Origin: an uncultured Prevotellaceae bacterium
GTDB lineage: Bacteria > Bacteroidota > Bacteroidia > Bacteroidales > Bacteroidaceae
DNA length: 64,000 nucleotides
Direction: 5' to 3'
Assembly (NCBI GenBank): GCA_900318775.1
Contig: ONLY01000009.1
Span: 62,001-126,000, forward strand
Shown piece by piece: positions 27,277 to 35,758 of this stretch. Each line of letters starts with the position of its first letter. Position 1 is the first letter of the stretch. The notes under the pieces are model-generated. The model saw only the letters and a list, made by a program, of their open reading frames with translations, was not told the origin of the DNA and made no database searches. Both the position numbers and the translations under genes were made by a program.

Positions 27277-28284
27277 ATGAAAGATTCGATTAAGAGAGAG
27301 CAGAGAAAACTCGTTTGCTCTGCCGAACGTGAGAATTTTCGCCTGAAAGGCAAAAAGATTTTTGCGACTTTAAGTGTCCTGTTGCTGATGGTGTCGGCAC
27401 AGGCACAAACGAGAGTGATTGTAAACCCCGACTATGACAAGCCGGAGGGAGTGGCTCATTTGGAGCCTAAACGTGTGGAACTGACCGATACGGCCACGAT
27501 AGTACACCTGAGTGCGAACACCAACTTTTCATCGTTTGAGATGTACAACATTTGGCTGAAAGCCAATAACAAAAAGTATGTATTACGAGGTGGACGACGT
27601 ATCAGCACATGGGGGCAAGGAAAGCCTGCCTACGAGAAGGATGAGACGATACCATTCTACAATAGCAAAGGCGATACTGTCTTCACGTCCCTTGTGCCTA
27701 AAGAAGAGCCTTTTGTGGAGCACAAGAAATACGAGCACACCAGTTTGGCCGATTCGTTGGTGCTGTGGTTCGACCCCTTGCCTGCCGATGCAACCGTGTT
27801 CGACTTCTCCAATGACATCCACAACATCAGCCTCATCAAGACGGTGCAGACTCCCACCGACCTGAATATCCTGCCAATGCCCGATGCTACGCCCGACCAT
27901 TGCATCGAAGCCATCGCCGCCATGTTCCCAGGAAAAGTGGTCTTCATCGACCTGTGGGCAACGTGGTGTGGCCCCTGCAAGGATGGTATAGCAAAGATGG
28001 CACCCATGAAGGAGGAACTGAAGGGCAAGGACGTGGTGTTTGTCTATCTGACCAACGAAACGAGTGATAAAGAACTCTGGAAAAAGAGCGTGGCCAACAC
28101 CAAGGGTTACCATCTCATGCTGCCCAACGAGTATTGGGGCCAACTGCCCTGCATCGTTGCTTTTAGCGGCATCCCTCAGTATTTCCTCTATGACCGTCAG
28201 GGTAAGCAGGTCCTCCATCAAATCGGTTTTGCCGACGGGGCAGAACTGCACTTCAAGGATGAAATAGAGAAGCACCTGCAATAA
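27277..28284 (+). CDS. TlpA-type thioredoxin protein 3, short form without the middle domain
   Basis: 335 residues. An unusually long, basic n-region (about 27 residues) precedes the hydrophobic core LSVLLLMVSAQAQ. The N-terminal domain matches that of its neighbours (LTDTATIVHLSANTNF, LVLWFDPLPADATVFDF) but passes straight into the thioredoxin domain (FIDLWATWCGPCKDG, CGPC 231-234; VYLTNETSD; IPQYFLYDRQGKQ). Compared with the genes on either side about 270 residues of helical middle are missing, which looks like an internal deletion or an ancestral form. It follows the previous stop by eight bases. Confidence 0.83.
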   Translation: MKDSIKREQRKLVCSAERENFRLKGKKIFATLSVLLLMVSAQAQTRVIVNPDYDKPEGVAHLEPKRVELTDTATIVHLSANTNFSSFEMYNIWLKANNKKYVLRGGRRISTWGQGKPAYEKDETIPFYNSKGDTVFTSLVPKEEPFVEHKKYEHTSLADSLVLWFDPLPADATVFDFSNDIHNISLIKTVQTPTDLNILPMPDATPDHCIEAIAAMFPGKVVFIDLWATWCGPCKDGIAKMAPMKEELKGKDVVFVYLTNETSDKELWKKSVANTKGYHLMLPNEYWGQLPCIVAFSGIPQYFLYDRQGKQVLHQIGFADGAELHFKDEIEKHLQ

Positions 28285-28344
28285 GGCAGTTAAAGCACCT
28301 CCAAGTCCATCCTGCCACATCCTCCGAAGCGATGCTTCCACAGC

Positions 28345-28402
28345 CTCTAAACCGATGTCCTCGATGTCGGTCGACCGATGTCGACGACGTCGGTTTTGAG
28401 GC
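28345..28402. repeat. Imperfect hairpin in a gap of the TlpA cluster
   Basis: Arms of 27 bases around TCGA (CCTCTAAACCGATG... against ...CGTCGGTTTTGAGG) match with about five mismatches. It is rich in CGATGTCG units. It may attenuate transcription between thioredoxin genes; no T-run follows. Confidence 0.5.
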
Positions 28403-28517
28403 AGTGAAAGAGGGGAGCACGAGGCATTGGCGTTTCGTCAGAGCAGGGAGTGGGGGAAACGGTGAAAAGGACACGACTTTGCCAACGAAATACTAAACAT
28501 TCAACCATAAAACCAAC

Positions 28518-30419
28518 ATGAAAAAGTTTCTATTATTGTTTGCCCTGTTGCTGACGATGTCGGCACAGGCAAAGAACAAGGTGTTTGAACGCCCTGCATT
28601 TAGGTCCACCAGTGGGGAAATGGATCCCGTGAAGGTGGAAGTGGGCAAGAAAGAGACCATCGTGCATTTCCATGCTCGTTGTGCCCATTGGCGGCAGTGG
28701 AGCATGATGGGGGCGCGACTGGAGTGCGACGGTCAGGTGTATGCCTACAAAGGCGGTCGCATCCTCACGCATGAGGGGACGAAGGTGCTGGCGGACGAGG
28801 CGTTTGAAATCGGCAGGACGTATGAGAAGAACGAACAGCAAGACTCCCTCATCCTGACCTTCGAGCCGTTGCCCAAAGAGGCAAAGATATTCGACTACAT
28901 TGAGGGCGATACCGATAGGTCGTGGCGAACCTACGGCATTCGGCTCGACAACCGCCTCTATCCCTCAGCCCTCCCTCCTTATCAGCCCTTTGTGGACAAT
29001 GGCGAGCCGTTGAAGCCGCTGACACCGACGTATGGCGAGGCAAGGGCAACCCTCATTGCACACGGTGGCGGAGTCATTAGTTATGTGGGTGATATGAGTC
29101 GTGACCCCATTACTGGCAATTTTGATAGTCGGACGCAGTTCCTTGACTCCATCACGGAGTATTGCCACCCTGCCTATATGACGACCTCTCCGCTTTTCGT
29201 GGCTGATGGCTGGATTGACACCAGCGGCTTCAGAAACCAGTTCCCCCTGATTCTCATCCCGGGCGAAACCTTAACGCTCGAAGTGGATATAAACGCTTGT
29301 TATGCTCGCGACCATGACTTTGCCGCGGGCAAACCATCGGAGCACGACTATTACCGCATCAGCGGCACACTTGGCGACCTCAACCAAGCCCTGCTGGAGA
29401 ATCAGATGCTGGTTTATGGCTATTTGCCCGAACTTCCACCCTGCACCGACGGACAAACCTTCGCAGAATGGAGTGAGCAGTTGTGGCAAAGCCTCGACAC
29501 CTTGCGGCAAGGCTTGATGCGGCGCGCTGACTACACCCGTCGGCAGAAAGACTTCCTCTCGTTGCTGGTTGATAACTGCTACTTGAAACTCCGCCACAAC
29601 TATGTCAAGTTCCTCTCTTGGAAGATGAAACCTGCCAACGCTGACAGCACTTTCGCCACGCTGAAAGAGACCTACACTCTCATCGACCCTCATGCCAAAG
29701 ACCTGCAGCTCTATCGCGACGGTCGCACCTACTATCTGCCCACAGAACCCGACCGTTTGCCTTTCCCTTATCTCGAAGCCAACGGACTCAACCACGGCGA
29801 GGTGTATGAACGACTGAAAGGCTTTGCCGAGGCGTATGAGATTGGCAAGAAGATGAAACTGGGCAAGGTGCAGCCCGACAGCGTGATTCTCGCCTCCCAT
29901 CCTTACTTTCAGCCTGTGCTCCGAGCCTTCAATGACAGCACCCGTGTCCTTGTCGGGCGGTTGGAACGTGAAGCGAAAGACCGCATGATGCCCACGCCCG
30001 ACGTGCCCGCCGACCAGTTCCTGCCGACGATTGTCGCCCAACATCCTGGCAAGGCAGTCTTCATCGACCTTTGGGCGACATGGTGCGGACCTTGCCTCAA
30101 TGGCATCAAGAAGATGGAGCCGCTGAAGGAGCAACTGAAGGGGCAGGACATCGTCTTCGTCTATCTCACCGACGAGTCCAGTCCCTTGAACCAATGGAAC
30201 GAGCACGTGCTCAGCATCCCAGGACTCCATTATCGTCTGCCCTCATCCCTCATGCAGCAGATTCCTTGCATCGCCGCTGAAAGCGGTATTCCCCAATACC
30301 TTATCTTTGACCGTCAAGGTCATCAGATTTGGCATCAGGTAGGTTTCAGCAACAGCGTGTTGGAGGACATCAAGCAAGAAATCGGTAAGGCATTGGACTC
30401 TTCTTCTCTTCCCAAGTAG
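28518..30419 (+). CDS. TlpA-type thioredoxin protein 4, long form
   Basis: 633 residues, close paralogue of the protein from 25472 along its whole length (shared ADEAFEIGR, DSLILTFEPLPKEAK, PVDNGEPLKPLT-type segments). SpI signal MKKFLLLFALLLTMSAQA, then N-terminal beta domain, a helical middle containing an extra insertion (about residues 350-385, LKLRHNYVKFLSWKMK), and a thioredoxin domain with WATWCGPCLNGIKKM (CGPC 523-526), FVYLTDESSP and IPQYLIFDRQGHQ. The gap upstream carries a hairpin. The duplication argues for a paralogue series that arose in place. Confidence 0.85.
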   Translation: MKKFLLLFALLLTMSAQAKNKVFERPAFRSTSGEMDPVKVEVGKKETIVHFHARCAHWRQWSMMGARLECDGQVYAYKGGRILTHEGTKVLADEAFEIGRTYEKNEQQDSLILTFEPLPKEAKIFDYIEGDTDRSWRTYGIRLDNRLYPSALPPYQPFVDNGEPLKPLTPTYGEARATLIAHGGGVISYVGDMSRDPITGNFDSRTQFLDSITEYCHPAYMTTSPLFVADGWIDTSGFRNQFPLILIPGETLTLEVDINACYARDHDFAAGKPSEHDYYRISGTLGDLNQALLENQMLVYGYLPELPPCTDGQTFAEWSEQLWQSLDTLRQGLMRRADYTRRQKDFLSLLVDNCYLKLRHNYVKFLSWKMKPANADSTFATLKETYTLIDPHAKDLQLYRDGRTYYLPTEPDRLPFPYLEANGLNHGEVYERLKGFAEAYEIGKKMKLGKVQPDSVILASHPYFQPVLRAFNDSTRVLVGRLEREAKDRMMPTPDVPADQFLPTIVAQHPGKAVFIDLWATWCGPCLNGIKKMEPLKEQLKGQDIVFVYLTDESSPLNQWNEHVLSIPGLHYRLPSSLMQQIPCIAAESGIPQYLIFDRQGHQIWHQVGFSNSVLEDIKQEIGKALDSSSLPK

Positions 30420-30472
30420 TTATTGATCATATTCCATATAAAACTAACAGTATCTAAAACTAACCAAACAGT

Positions 30473-31090
30473 ATGAGAAGGATTCTCTTTCTATTCGCCT
30501 TGTTGCTGGCTGTGTCGGCACAAGCACAAGAGCCAGCTAAGGCTCAACAAATGAAGAACATCGTCAATCCACAAGATACCGTCTTGAAAAAGACAGAAGT
30601 GAGGAATTTCGTGGTGAGAAGAGACAGGAGCAAAGATGATGAGAAAAATGCGGCGATGAAAGCTTTTGTTGGTCAACGGTTCACAGATTTAGAGATGCTC
30701 GATACAGACGGCAATTCGCATAAATTGAGTGAGTATGTTGGCAATGGCCATTGGCTGTTCGTGGACATGTGGGCTTCGTGGTGTGGCCCATGTCGTGCGG
30801 AGATGCCCCATGTGGTAGCTGCCTATGAGAAATATCATAAGAAAGGTCTCGAAATGGTCAGTATATCATTAGACAATCAAAAGGAGGCTTGGGTAAAAGC
30901 TATCACGGCTTTGAACATGCCATGGACTCATCTTTCCGACCTAAAAGGATGGCAGTCAATAGTCTGCGATGTGTATAAAGTATGGGCCATCCCCGACAAT
31001 CTGCTCATCAATCCGCAGGGAGAGATTGTGGCGCGTAACCTCAGAGGCTCAGAGCTTGCAGAGAAACTCGGAGAAATATATGGGAAGTGA
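30473..31090 (+). CDS. TlpA/ResA-type thioredoxin protein 5, minimal form
   Basis: 205 residues with SpI signal MRRILFLFALLLAVSAQAQ. Only a short linker and an AhpC/TSA-like thioredoxin domain are present: GQRFTDLEMLDTDGN, MWASWCGPCRAEMPHV (CGPC 104-107), EMVSISLDNQKEAW and AIPDNLLINPQGEIV. This is the canonical ResA/TlpA layout, probably a reductase of periplasmic disulfides. The signal peptide is nearly identical to those of genes 2 and 4. The gap to the next gene's start is 19 bases. Confidence 0.88.
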   Translation: MRRILFLFALLLAVSAQAQEPAKAQQMKNIVNPQDTVLKKTEVRNFVVRRDRSKDDEKNAAMKAFVGQRFTDLEMLDTDGNSHKLSEYVGNGHWLFVDMWASWCGPCRAEMPHVVAAYEKYHKKGLEMVSISLDNQKEAWVKAITALNMPWTHLSDLKGWQSIVCDVYKVWAIPDNLLINPQGEIVARNLRGSELAEKLGEIYGK

Positions 31091-31109
31091 TCCTTTATTC
31101 CTAACCGAT

Positions 31110-32171
31110 ATGAAAAAGATATTGTTTGTTGCTACGTGTATATGCTATTTGTCATTTCTGCAAACGGCATCAGCTCAGACGCGAGACATACTCGAGATTA
31201 TTTTTCCCACGGGAACGGATGGTTTCGTGGAAGTATATAATTTTATAGAGGGAGAGTGCGACACGCTTCCGATAGTGAATGGGCGAATGGTGATGGAACA
31301 AAGCAATCTGCCGAATACACTACAGTTGCAGTACATGAAAGAATGTCTTGACAGCAACAAGGTGTGGATAAGTATCAATCAAGGAAACATCCAGCGGGGA
31401 GATCTCATCGTAGGTCATGGACATACTGTACTCACCATCGATTCGCTTTCTTCACGTCGAATCACAGGTGTCCTCGAAGATGAGTTTGGCGATTTTGAAG
31501 CATGTGACCAGTACTGGCGTGACCGAAAACGCTTTAGGAGTGAAGAATTTCTGAAAGCACATTCTCAAAGTGTGTGGGCACTCTATCATTTGGACTTAGA
31601 CTGGGATGCCGACACTTTGCAGAAGGCGTTGAACTGCTTCTCAGAGTCCCTTCGCAATTCTGAGCGAGGAAAGAAGCTGCAACAGCTTATCTTGGACAGG
31701 AAAAACAAGACAGGCGTAGCGAAGCTCTTCCCCATGTGGGACACAGCAGGGAAGGCTCATTCCTTTGCGGAGTGTATGGGCGACAAAGACTATATGCTGC
31801 TGAATCTATGGGCAAGCTGGTGCGGCCCTTGCCGTGCTGAGATTCCCGACCTGATAGCTTATTATGAGGAATGCCGTGAGCGTGTGGCCTTTGTCAGTGT
31901 GACGGTCGATAAAAAACAAGAGGATTGGCTGAAGGCTGTGAACGAAGTACCCAAATACGAATGGCCTAACCTCGCGTCAAAGTTCGACGGCACTCCCGAA
32001 GGGCGACCGATTCCTCTTCTTTTCGATCCTGGCTATATCCCCTTCTTCTTCATTATCGACCGAAACGGTAACACCGTCTATACTTCGCTGGAACAAAAGA
32101 CTGACGACAGACCATTGGACGATGCTAAGAGGCGACTCGATGCGTTGTTGACAAAGTCCAACGGGCTTTGA
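31110..32171 (+). CDS. TlpA-type thioredoxin protein 6 (DUF4369-like N-terminus)
   Basis: 353 residues from ATG at 31110 (MKKILFVATCICYLSF); a longer frame from 30969 overlaps the previous gene and is rejected. The signal ends ASAQT (SpI), whereas its paralogue at 24248 is a lipoprotein. It shares IIFPTGTDGFV, CDTLPIVNGRMVM, SEEFLKAHSQS and the thioredoxin segment WASWCGPCRAEIPDL (CGPC 238-241), then VSVTVDKKQEDWLKAVNE. Two copies with different anchoring flank the cluster, so it begins and ends with the same type. The partner proteins are unknown. Confidence 0.87.
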   Translation: MKKILFVATCICYLSFLQTASAQTRDILEIIFPTGTDGFVEVYNFIEGECDTLPIVNGRMVMEQSNLPNTLQLQYMKECLDSNKVWISINQGNIQRGDLIVGHGHTVLTIDSLSSRRITGVLEDEFGDFEACDQYWRDRKRFRSEEFLKAHSQSVWALYHLDLDWDADTLQKALNCFSESLRNSERGKKLQQLILDRKNKTGVAKLFPMWDTAGKAHSFAECMGDKDYMLLNLWASWCGPCRAEIPDLIAYYEECRERVAFVSVTVDKKQEDWLKAVNEVPKYEWPNLASKFDGTPEGRPIPLLFDPGYIPFFFIIDRNGNTVYTSLEQKTDDRPLDDAKRRLDALLTKSNGL

Positions 32172-32189
32172 CTATGGAGCAGGACTGGA

Positions 32190-32480
32190 TTATGTAGTTC
32201 TCTTAAACAGGTCGTCATGGAAGCCGTTACCTGCGTCCTCCTGTGAAGTGTATGCGTATTGGTTCTTGCGGAGGTACTGATTGAATACGTCAACCAGATG
32301 TGTGAATCGGTCGATGCGATTGGGCTTGAGTTTACCTTTGGCAAAGCATTTCTTTTGGTATTTGTACCAATTAAGCATTTTGTGCTCCTCTAAGCGGTGC
32401 TTGGAGGGGCGCTTTTTATGTTCTGTAATGAAGTTGAGTGTGTCTTGGTAGTTGCGCTCCCAAAGTTCATCTTGTGTCAT
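32190..32480 (-). CDS. Small helicase-associated (HA) domain protein
   Basis: 96 residues from ATG at 32480 (MTQDELWERNYQDTLNF). One HA-type module can be read: WERNYQDTLNFITEHKKRP, then LNWYKYQKKCFAKGKL and RFTHLVDVF. Such repeats occur at the C-terminus of some helicases and may bind nucleic acid; here the domain stands alone. Its ATG overlaps the comEC stop (ATGA), so it is translationally coupled to the DNA-uptake gene. Confidence 0.7.
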   Translation of the reverse strand: MTQDELWERNYQDTLNFITEHKKRPSKHRLEEHKMLNWYKYQKKCFAKGKLKPNRIDRFTHLVDVFNQYLRKNQYAYTSQEDAGNGFHDDLFKRTT

Positions 32481-34003
32481 ATCGCTGTCTTTTTGTGGGT
32501 GAGGAAATATGTGAACGTGATGAGTGCTGCGTAGCAGAGCAGGGTAGTGAACGTGCCTGGATGCCATTCAATGGTGGCGAAAGGAAGTTCTGAGATGTAA
32601 GTTGTAATGGTGTTCATGGTGGTGGCAGTCCAGTTGAGGATGTTGGTGATGAGCTGGTTGATGGGGGCGCACCAAAGGAAGAACCACCAGAGAACGCTGG
32701 CAAACATGAGAAGATAGACGAAGGGGAAAAGAATCAGGTTGCTGAGGATGGAGATGAGGGTGAACCGTCCAAAGTGGTGCGCTATCAGTGGAGCCGTGGA
32801 GATTGTGCAGACAAGAGTGATGGTCATTAGCGTGATGAGCCACCTATAATGTTCGGGGATGCTGTGTCTGGAACTGGTGCTTAGCGTGATGAGTCTATTC
32901 CCGATGAGGCTGATGGCTTCTACGGCAATGAAGGATAGCTGGAAACCAATGTCGTGGAGATAGAATGGATTGATGCATAGCATGAGGAAGAAGGTGAGCG
33001 CACAGGTGTTGGAGGAGAGCGCTTCGTCGGTGAAGGATTGGCTGAGCAGCAGGATGGTGAACATGCTGGTGGCGCGGACGAGGGACGGAGACAGGCCGGT
33101 GAGCAAGGCGTATCCCCAGAGGGTGATGATGATGAGACCGTTGCTGATCCATTGCCAGCGTAGCGGTAATATGTTCTTGAAGAAGAACACTTGTATAAGG
33201 AGCAGGATGATGCCGACGTGGAAGCCTGAGAGGGCAAGGATGTGGCTGAGGCCTGCATTGGCATAGGCATTGCGTGTGGCCTTGTCGAGGGTTGTTTTTC
33301 GCCCGATGGTCATGGCTTCGACGATGCTGCCTGCCTCACCGCTGATGCCGTGATTACTGTAGATGTCGTGCAGTTGCTCTTGAAGGGCTTTTGCCGAAGT
33401 GTACAGGTTGCGCTGACTCTTGCATGGCTGCTGTGTCCACTTATTGTGTGGCGTATAGGCTGTAGCGCAGACACCGTGCTGGAAAAGGTATGTATTGTAT
33501 GCCTTGAATGTGTCTTCTTCGCAGTGGTTGGTAGGGGTTATGTGTTTGGCAAATGCTGCAATGGTGTCTCCCAGTTGCAATGAAGCATAGGTGATGGAGT
33601 CGTGTTGAGGTTCTTCTCGGTTTTTTCCTATATATAATAAAATGTATGTTCCGTTCTCCTGCTCCAGTTGGAGTGCCCATGAGTGTGCCTTTTCTTTTGG
33701 GGGCTCGGCAAGGATGCCACGGCAGTAGGTGGTGCTGGAGGGTGTGCTGCTGGCTACGTGCTGGTACTTGCGGGTGTAGAGTGTCATACCGATGAGGAAG
33801 AAGAGCGCTGCTGCCATCACACCGAACTTGCCGTCCCGATAGGTGTGGGAGGTTTTGAGCAGGAAGAAGGATATGGATAGTGTTGCACCGCAGAGAACGA
33901 ACAGCACTTTCATGCTCATGTGAGTAATATAAAGATTCGCCCCTATCATGCCCAATGTAAAGGGAATGATGAGGCGAATAAGCGGATATTTCTGCCAGTC
34001 CAT
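32477..34003 (-). CDS. comEC: ComEC/Rec2-family DNA uptake channel
   Basis: 508 residues with about ten hydrophobic segments. An N-terminal pair of membrane helices and a DUF4131-like region are followed by the Competence domain with the hallmark LSHILALSGFHVGIILLL and TGLSPSLVRATSM. The C-terminal metallo-beta-lactamase domain of Gram-positive ComEC is absent, as in other Bacteroidetes homologues. It would carry single-stranded DNA across the inner membrane. The start overlaps the rpe stop (TAATG). Confidence 0.88.
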   Translation of the reverse strand: MDWQKYPLIRLIIPFTLGMIGANLYITHMSMKVLFVLCGATLSISFFLLKTSHTYRDGKFGVMAAALFFLIGMTLYTRKYQHVASSTPSSTTYCRGILAEPPKEKAHSWALQLEQENGTYILLYIGKNREEPQHDSITYASLQLGDTIAAFAKHITPTNHCEEDTFKAYNTYLFQHGVCATAYTPHNKWTQQPCKSQRNLYTSAKALQEQLHDIYSNHGISGEAGSIVEAMTIGRKTTLDKATRNAYANAGLSHILALSGFHVGIILLLIQVFFFKNILPLRWQWISNGLIIITLWGYALLTGLSPSLVRATSMFTILLLSQSFTDEALSSNTCALTFFLMLCINPFYLHDIGFQLSFIAVEAISLIGNRLITLSTSSRHSIPEHYRWLITLMTITLVCTISTAPLIAHHFGRFTLISILSNLILFPFVYLLMFASVLWWFFLWCAPINQLITNILNWTATTMNTITTYISELPFATIEWHPGTFTTLLCYAALITFTYFLTHKKTAI

Positions 34004-34650
34004 TAAAGGCTTTTCAGTTCCTTGATGCGTTCTTCGGGATTGGGAGCGCCGAACACGTAGCTGCCAGCTACGAGAACGTCTACTCCTGCTTCGACGAGAC
34101 GGCGGCCTGTGTCTCCGTTCACGCCGCCGTCCACTTCGATGAGGGCGTGGCTGCCTGTGCGCTGGATGAGTTCCTTGAGCCGACGTACTTTCTCGGTGGA
34201 GTGCTCTATGAACTTCTGTCCGCCAAAGCCTGGGTTGACGGTCATGAGAAGCACCATGTCAACGTCTTGAATGATGTCTTCAAGCACGCTGACGGGTGTG
34301 TGGGGATTGAGCGTGACGCCTGCCTTCATTCCAGCGGCGTGTATCTGCTGGATGGTGCGGTGCAGATGGGGGCAGGCTTCGTAGTGCACGTTCATCATGT
34401 AGGCTCCGAGGGCTTTGACTTGCTCGGTGAACTTTCCGGGGTCAACTATCATCAAGTGCACGTCGAGAGGCTTTTGGCATATCTTGGCTACGGCTTCGAG
34501 CACGGGGAATCCGAAACTGATATTGGGCACGAAGACGCCGTCCATTACGTCAAGATGGAGCCAGTCGGCTTCGCTGCGGTTGAGCATGTCTATATCCTTG
34601 GCCAGATTGGCAAAGTCGGCAGCAAGGAGTGAGGGTGATACTTTGGTCAT
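34003..34650 (-). CDS. rpe: Ribulose-phosphate 3-epimerase
   Basis: 215 residues, the normal length. It has the TIM-barrel signatures of Rpe: SPSLLAADFANL, WLHLDVMDGVFVPNISFG (catalytic Asp, metal His), VDMVLLMTVNPGFGGQKFI and LIEVDGGVNGDTGRRL. It interconverts ribulose-5-P and xylulose-5-P in the pentose phosphate pathway. Stop and start overlap with both neighbours (ATGA upstream, TAATG downstream), so all four genes of this operon are coupled. Confidence 0.96.
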   Translation of the reverse strand: MTKVSPSLLAADFANLAKDIDMLNRSEADWLHLDVMDGVFVPNISFGFPVLEAVAKICQKPLDVHLMIVDPGKFTEQVKALGAYMMNVHYEACPHLHRTIQQIHAAGMKAGVTLNPHTPVSVLEDIIQDVDMVLLMTVNPGFGGQKFIEHSTEKVRRLKELIQRTGSHALIEVDGGVNGDTGRRLVEAGVDVLVAGSYVFGAPNPEERIKELKSL

Positions 34651-35582
34651 TTGAGGGTGAAACTGGTTTGTCCTATCATTTGGTTGTCGCAGAAGACGAA
34701 GAGCTTGTAGGTGCCGGCTTCGAGAAACTCGGTCACGTCGCTGTACATGGTCACTTTCTCTTCCTCGCCTGTGTATTCAATGTATTTCTTTTCGGTATAT
34801 TCCACGGAGGTGTTCTCGTAGGTGAAGGTGCCCTTGTTGCCCATCACGGAGTTGTCGGGCTTGAGGATGCGGGCGTAGAGGGTGCGCTGCCCGTTCTGGG
34901 CGGTGACGTTCTTCACGATGGTGAATCCGAAGGCGAAGCGCTTCACGTCCTTCACTTTCTTGGCTTCCTTGCCTTTCTTGTCTTTTGGAGTGACCCAGAA
35001 GCCGGTGGCGTCGAGCTGTGCAGCGATGTTTACCTTGTCTTTCAGCTGGTTGCGCTCGGTGGAGAGGTTGCTGATTTGGGTGTTTGCTACGCTGATTTGT
35101 TCCTTGATTTGGGTGTTCTCTTCGTTGAGCGACTGATTGAGGCGATTGAGCGAATCGACCTGCATGATGTAGCTTCTCAGCACGGCTCTGAGGGAGTTGA
35201 TTTCAGCCTTGAGACGCTTGATTTCTGCGGCGTCGGTGGCCTTGGTGCGTTCCAGCTCTTCGAGGAGCTCCTGTGTGCGGCGGCGCTCATCTTCAATTTG
35301 GGCGATGAGGCTGTCGTTGCTCAGCTGGTTCTGAAGCATCTCATACTGCGCATCGAAGTCGCGGTATTGGCTCACCATTTCTTCTTTCTCCAGCTCTGCC
35401 AGTTCTTTCAGTTCTTCGTTTTCCTGTATCAGTGGCTTGGCATAGAGAAAGTGGTAGCCAAGCACCGCTACCACAAGGGCTATCAGTGCCACGACAATGC
35501 CGGTGATGATGAGTCCAGCGCTGCTTTTCTTCGCGGGCTGCGCTGGCTGCTGCTCCTGGCTCATGTTTTCTTGTTCTTCCAT
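34647..35582 (-). CDS. Membrane protein with long periplasmic coiled coil
   Basis: 311 residues: a short cytosolic Gln/Pro-rich start, one transmembrane helix (GLIITGIVVALIALVVAVLG), then about 150 residues of heptad-rich coiled coil (ENEELKELAELEKEE, TQELLEELERTKATDAAEIKRL) and a C-terminal beta domain (FAFGFTIVKNVTAQNG, GTYKLFVFCDNQMIGQ). This is a conserved Bacteroidales architecture of unknown function, sometimes misnamed as an SMC-like protein. It opens an operon with rpe, comEC and the HA gene. Confidence 0.8.
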   Translation of the reverse strand: MEEQENMSQEQQPAQPAKKSSAGLIITGIVVALIALVVAVLGYHFLYAKPLIQENEELKELAELEKEEMVSQYRDFDAQYEMLQNQLSNDSLIAQIEDERRRTQELLEELERTKATDAAEIKRLKAEINSLRAVLRSYIMQVDSLNRLNQSLNEENTQIKEQISVANTQISNLSTERNQLKDKVNIAAQLDATGFWVTPKDKKGKEAKKVKDVKRFAFGFTIVKNVTAQNGQRTLYARILKPDNSVMGNKGTFTYENTSVEYTEKKYIEYTGEEEKVTMYSDVTEFLEAGTYKLFVFCDNQMIGQTSFTLK

Positions 35583-35605
35583 GGGGTTGTGTGTGTTTAT
35601 GGTTG

Positions 35606-35736
35606 CAAAGGTATAAAAAAGCGAGAAAAGTGGAAAGTGAATAGTGAAAAAACTATCCCGCTTGTCGTCCGCAGGGTTCGTAACTTGGATTTTTCACTTT
35701 TTCATTTTCCACTTTTCTCGCTTTTTCATACCTTTG
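35606..35736. promoter_or_regulatory. Inverted-repeat divergent promoter module, copy A
   Basis: The two ends are near-mirror images: CAAAGGTATAAAAAAGCGAG at the left and its counterpart ending CTTTTTCATACCTTTG at the right, each about 50 bases with a 30-base centre. The tips hold outward TACCTTTG -7 boxes (minus at 35606-35613, plus at 35729-35736), driving the coiled-coil operon and nrnA. The same module occurs at 40137. Confidence 0.85.
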
Positions 35737-35758
35737 TACAAAATATGCAAAAGCCTAT

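Noticed and set aside
30969-31109. Longer start for the sixth TlpA protein
   Set aside because: Overlaps the previous gene and would bury the signal peptide of the ATG at 31110.
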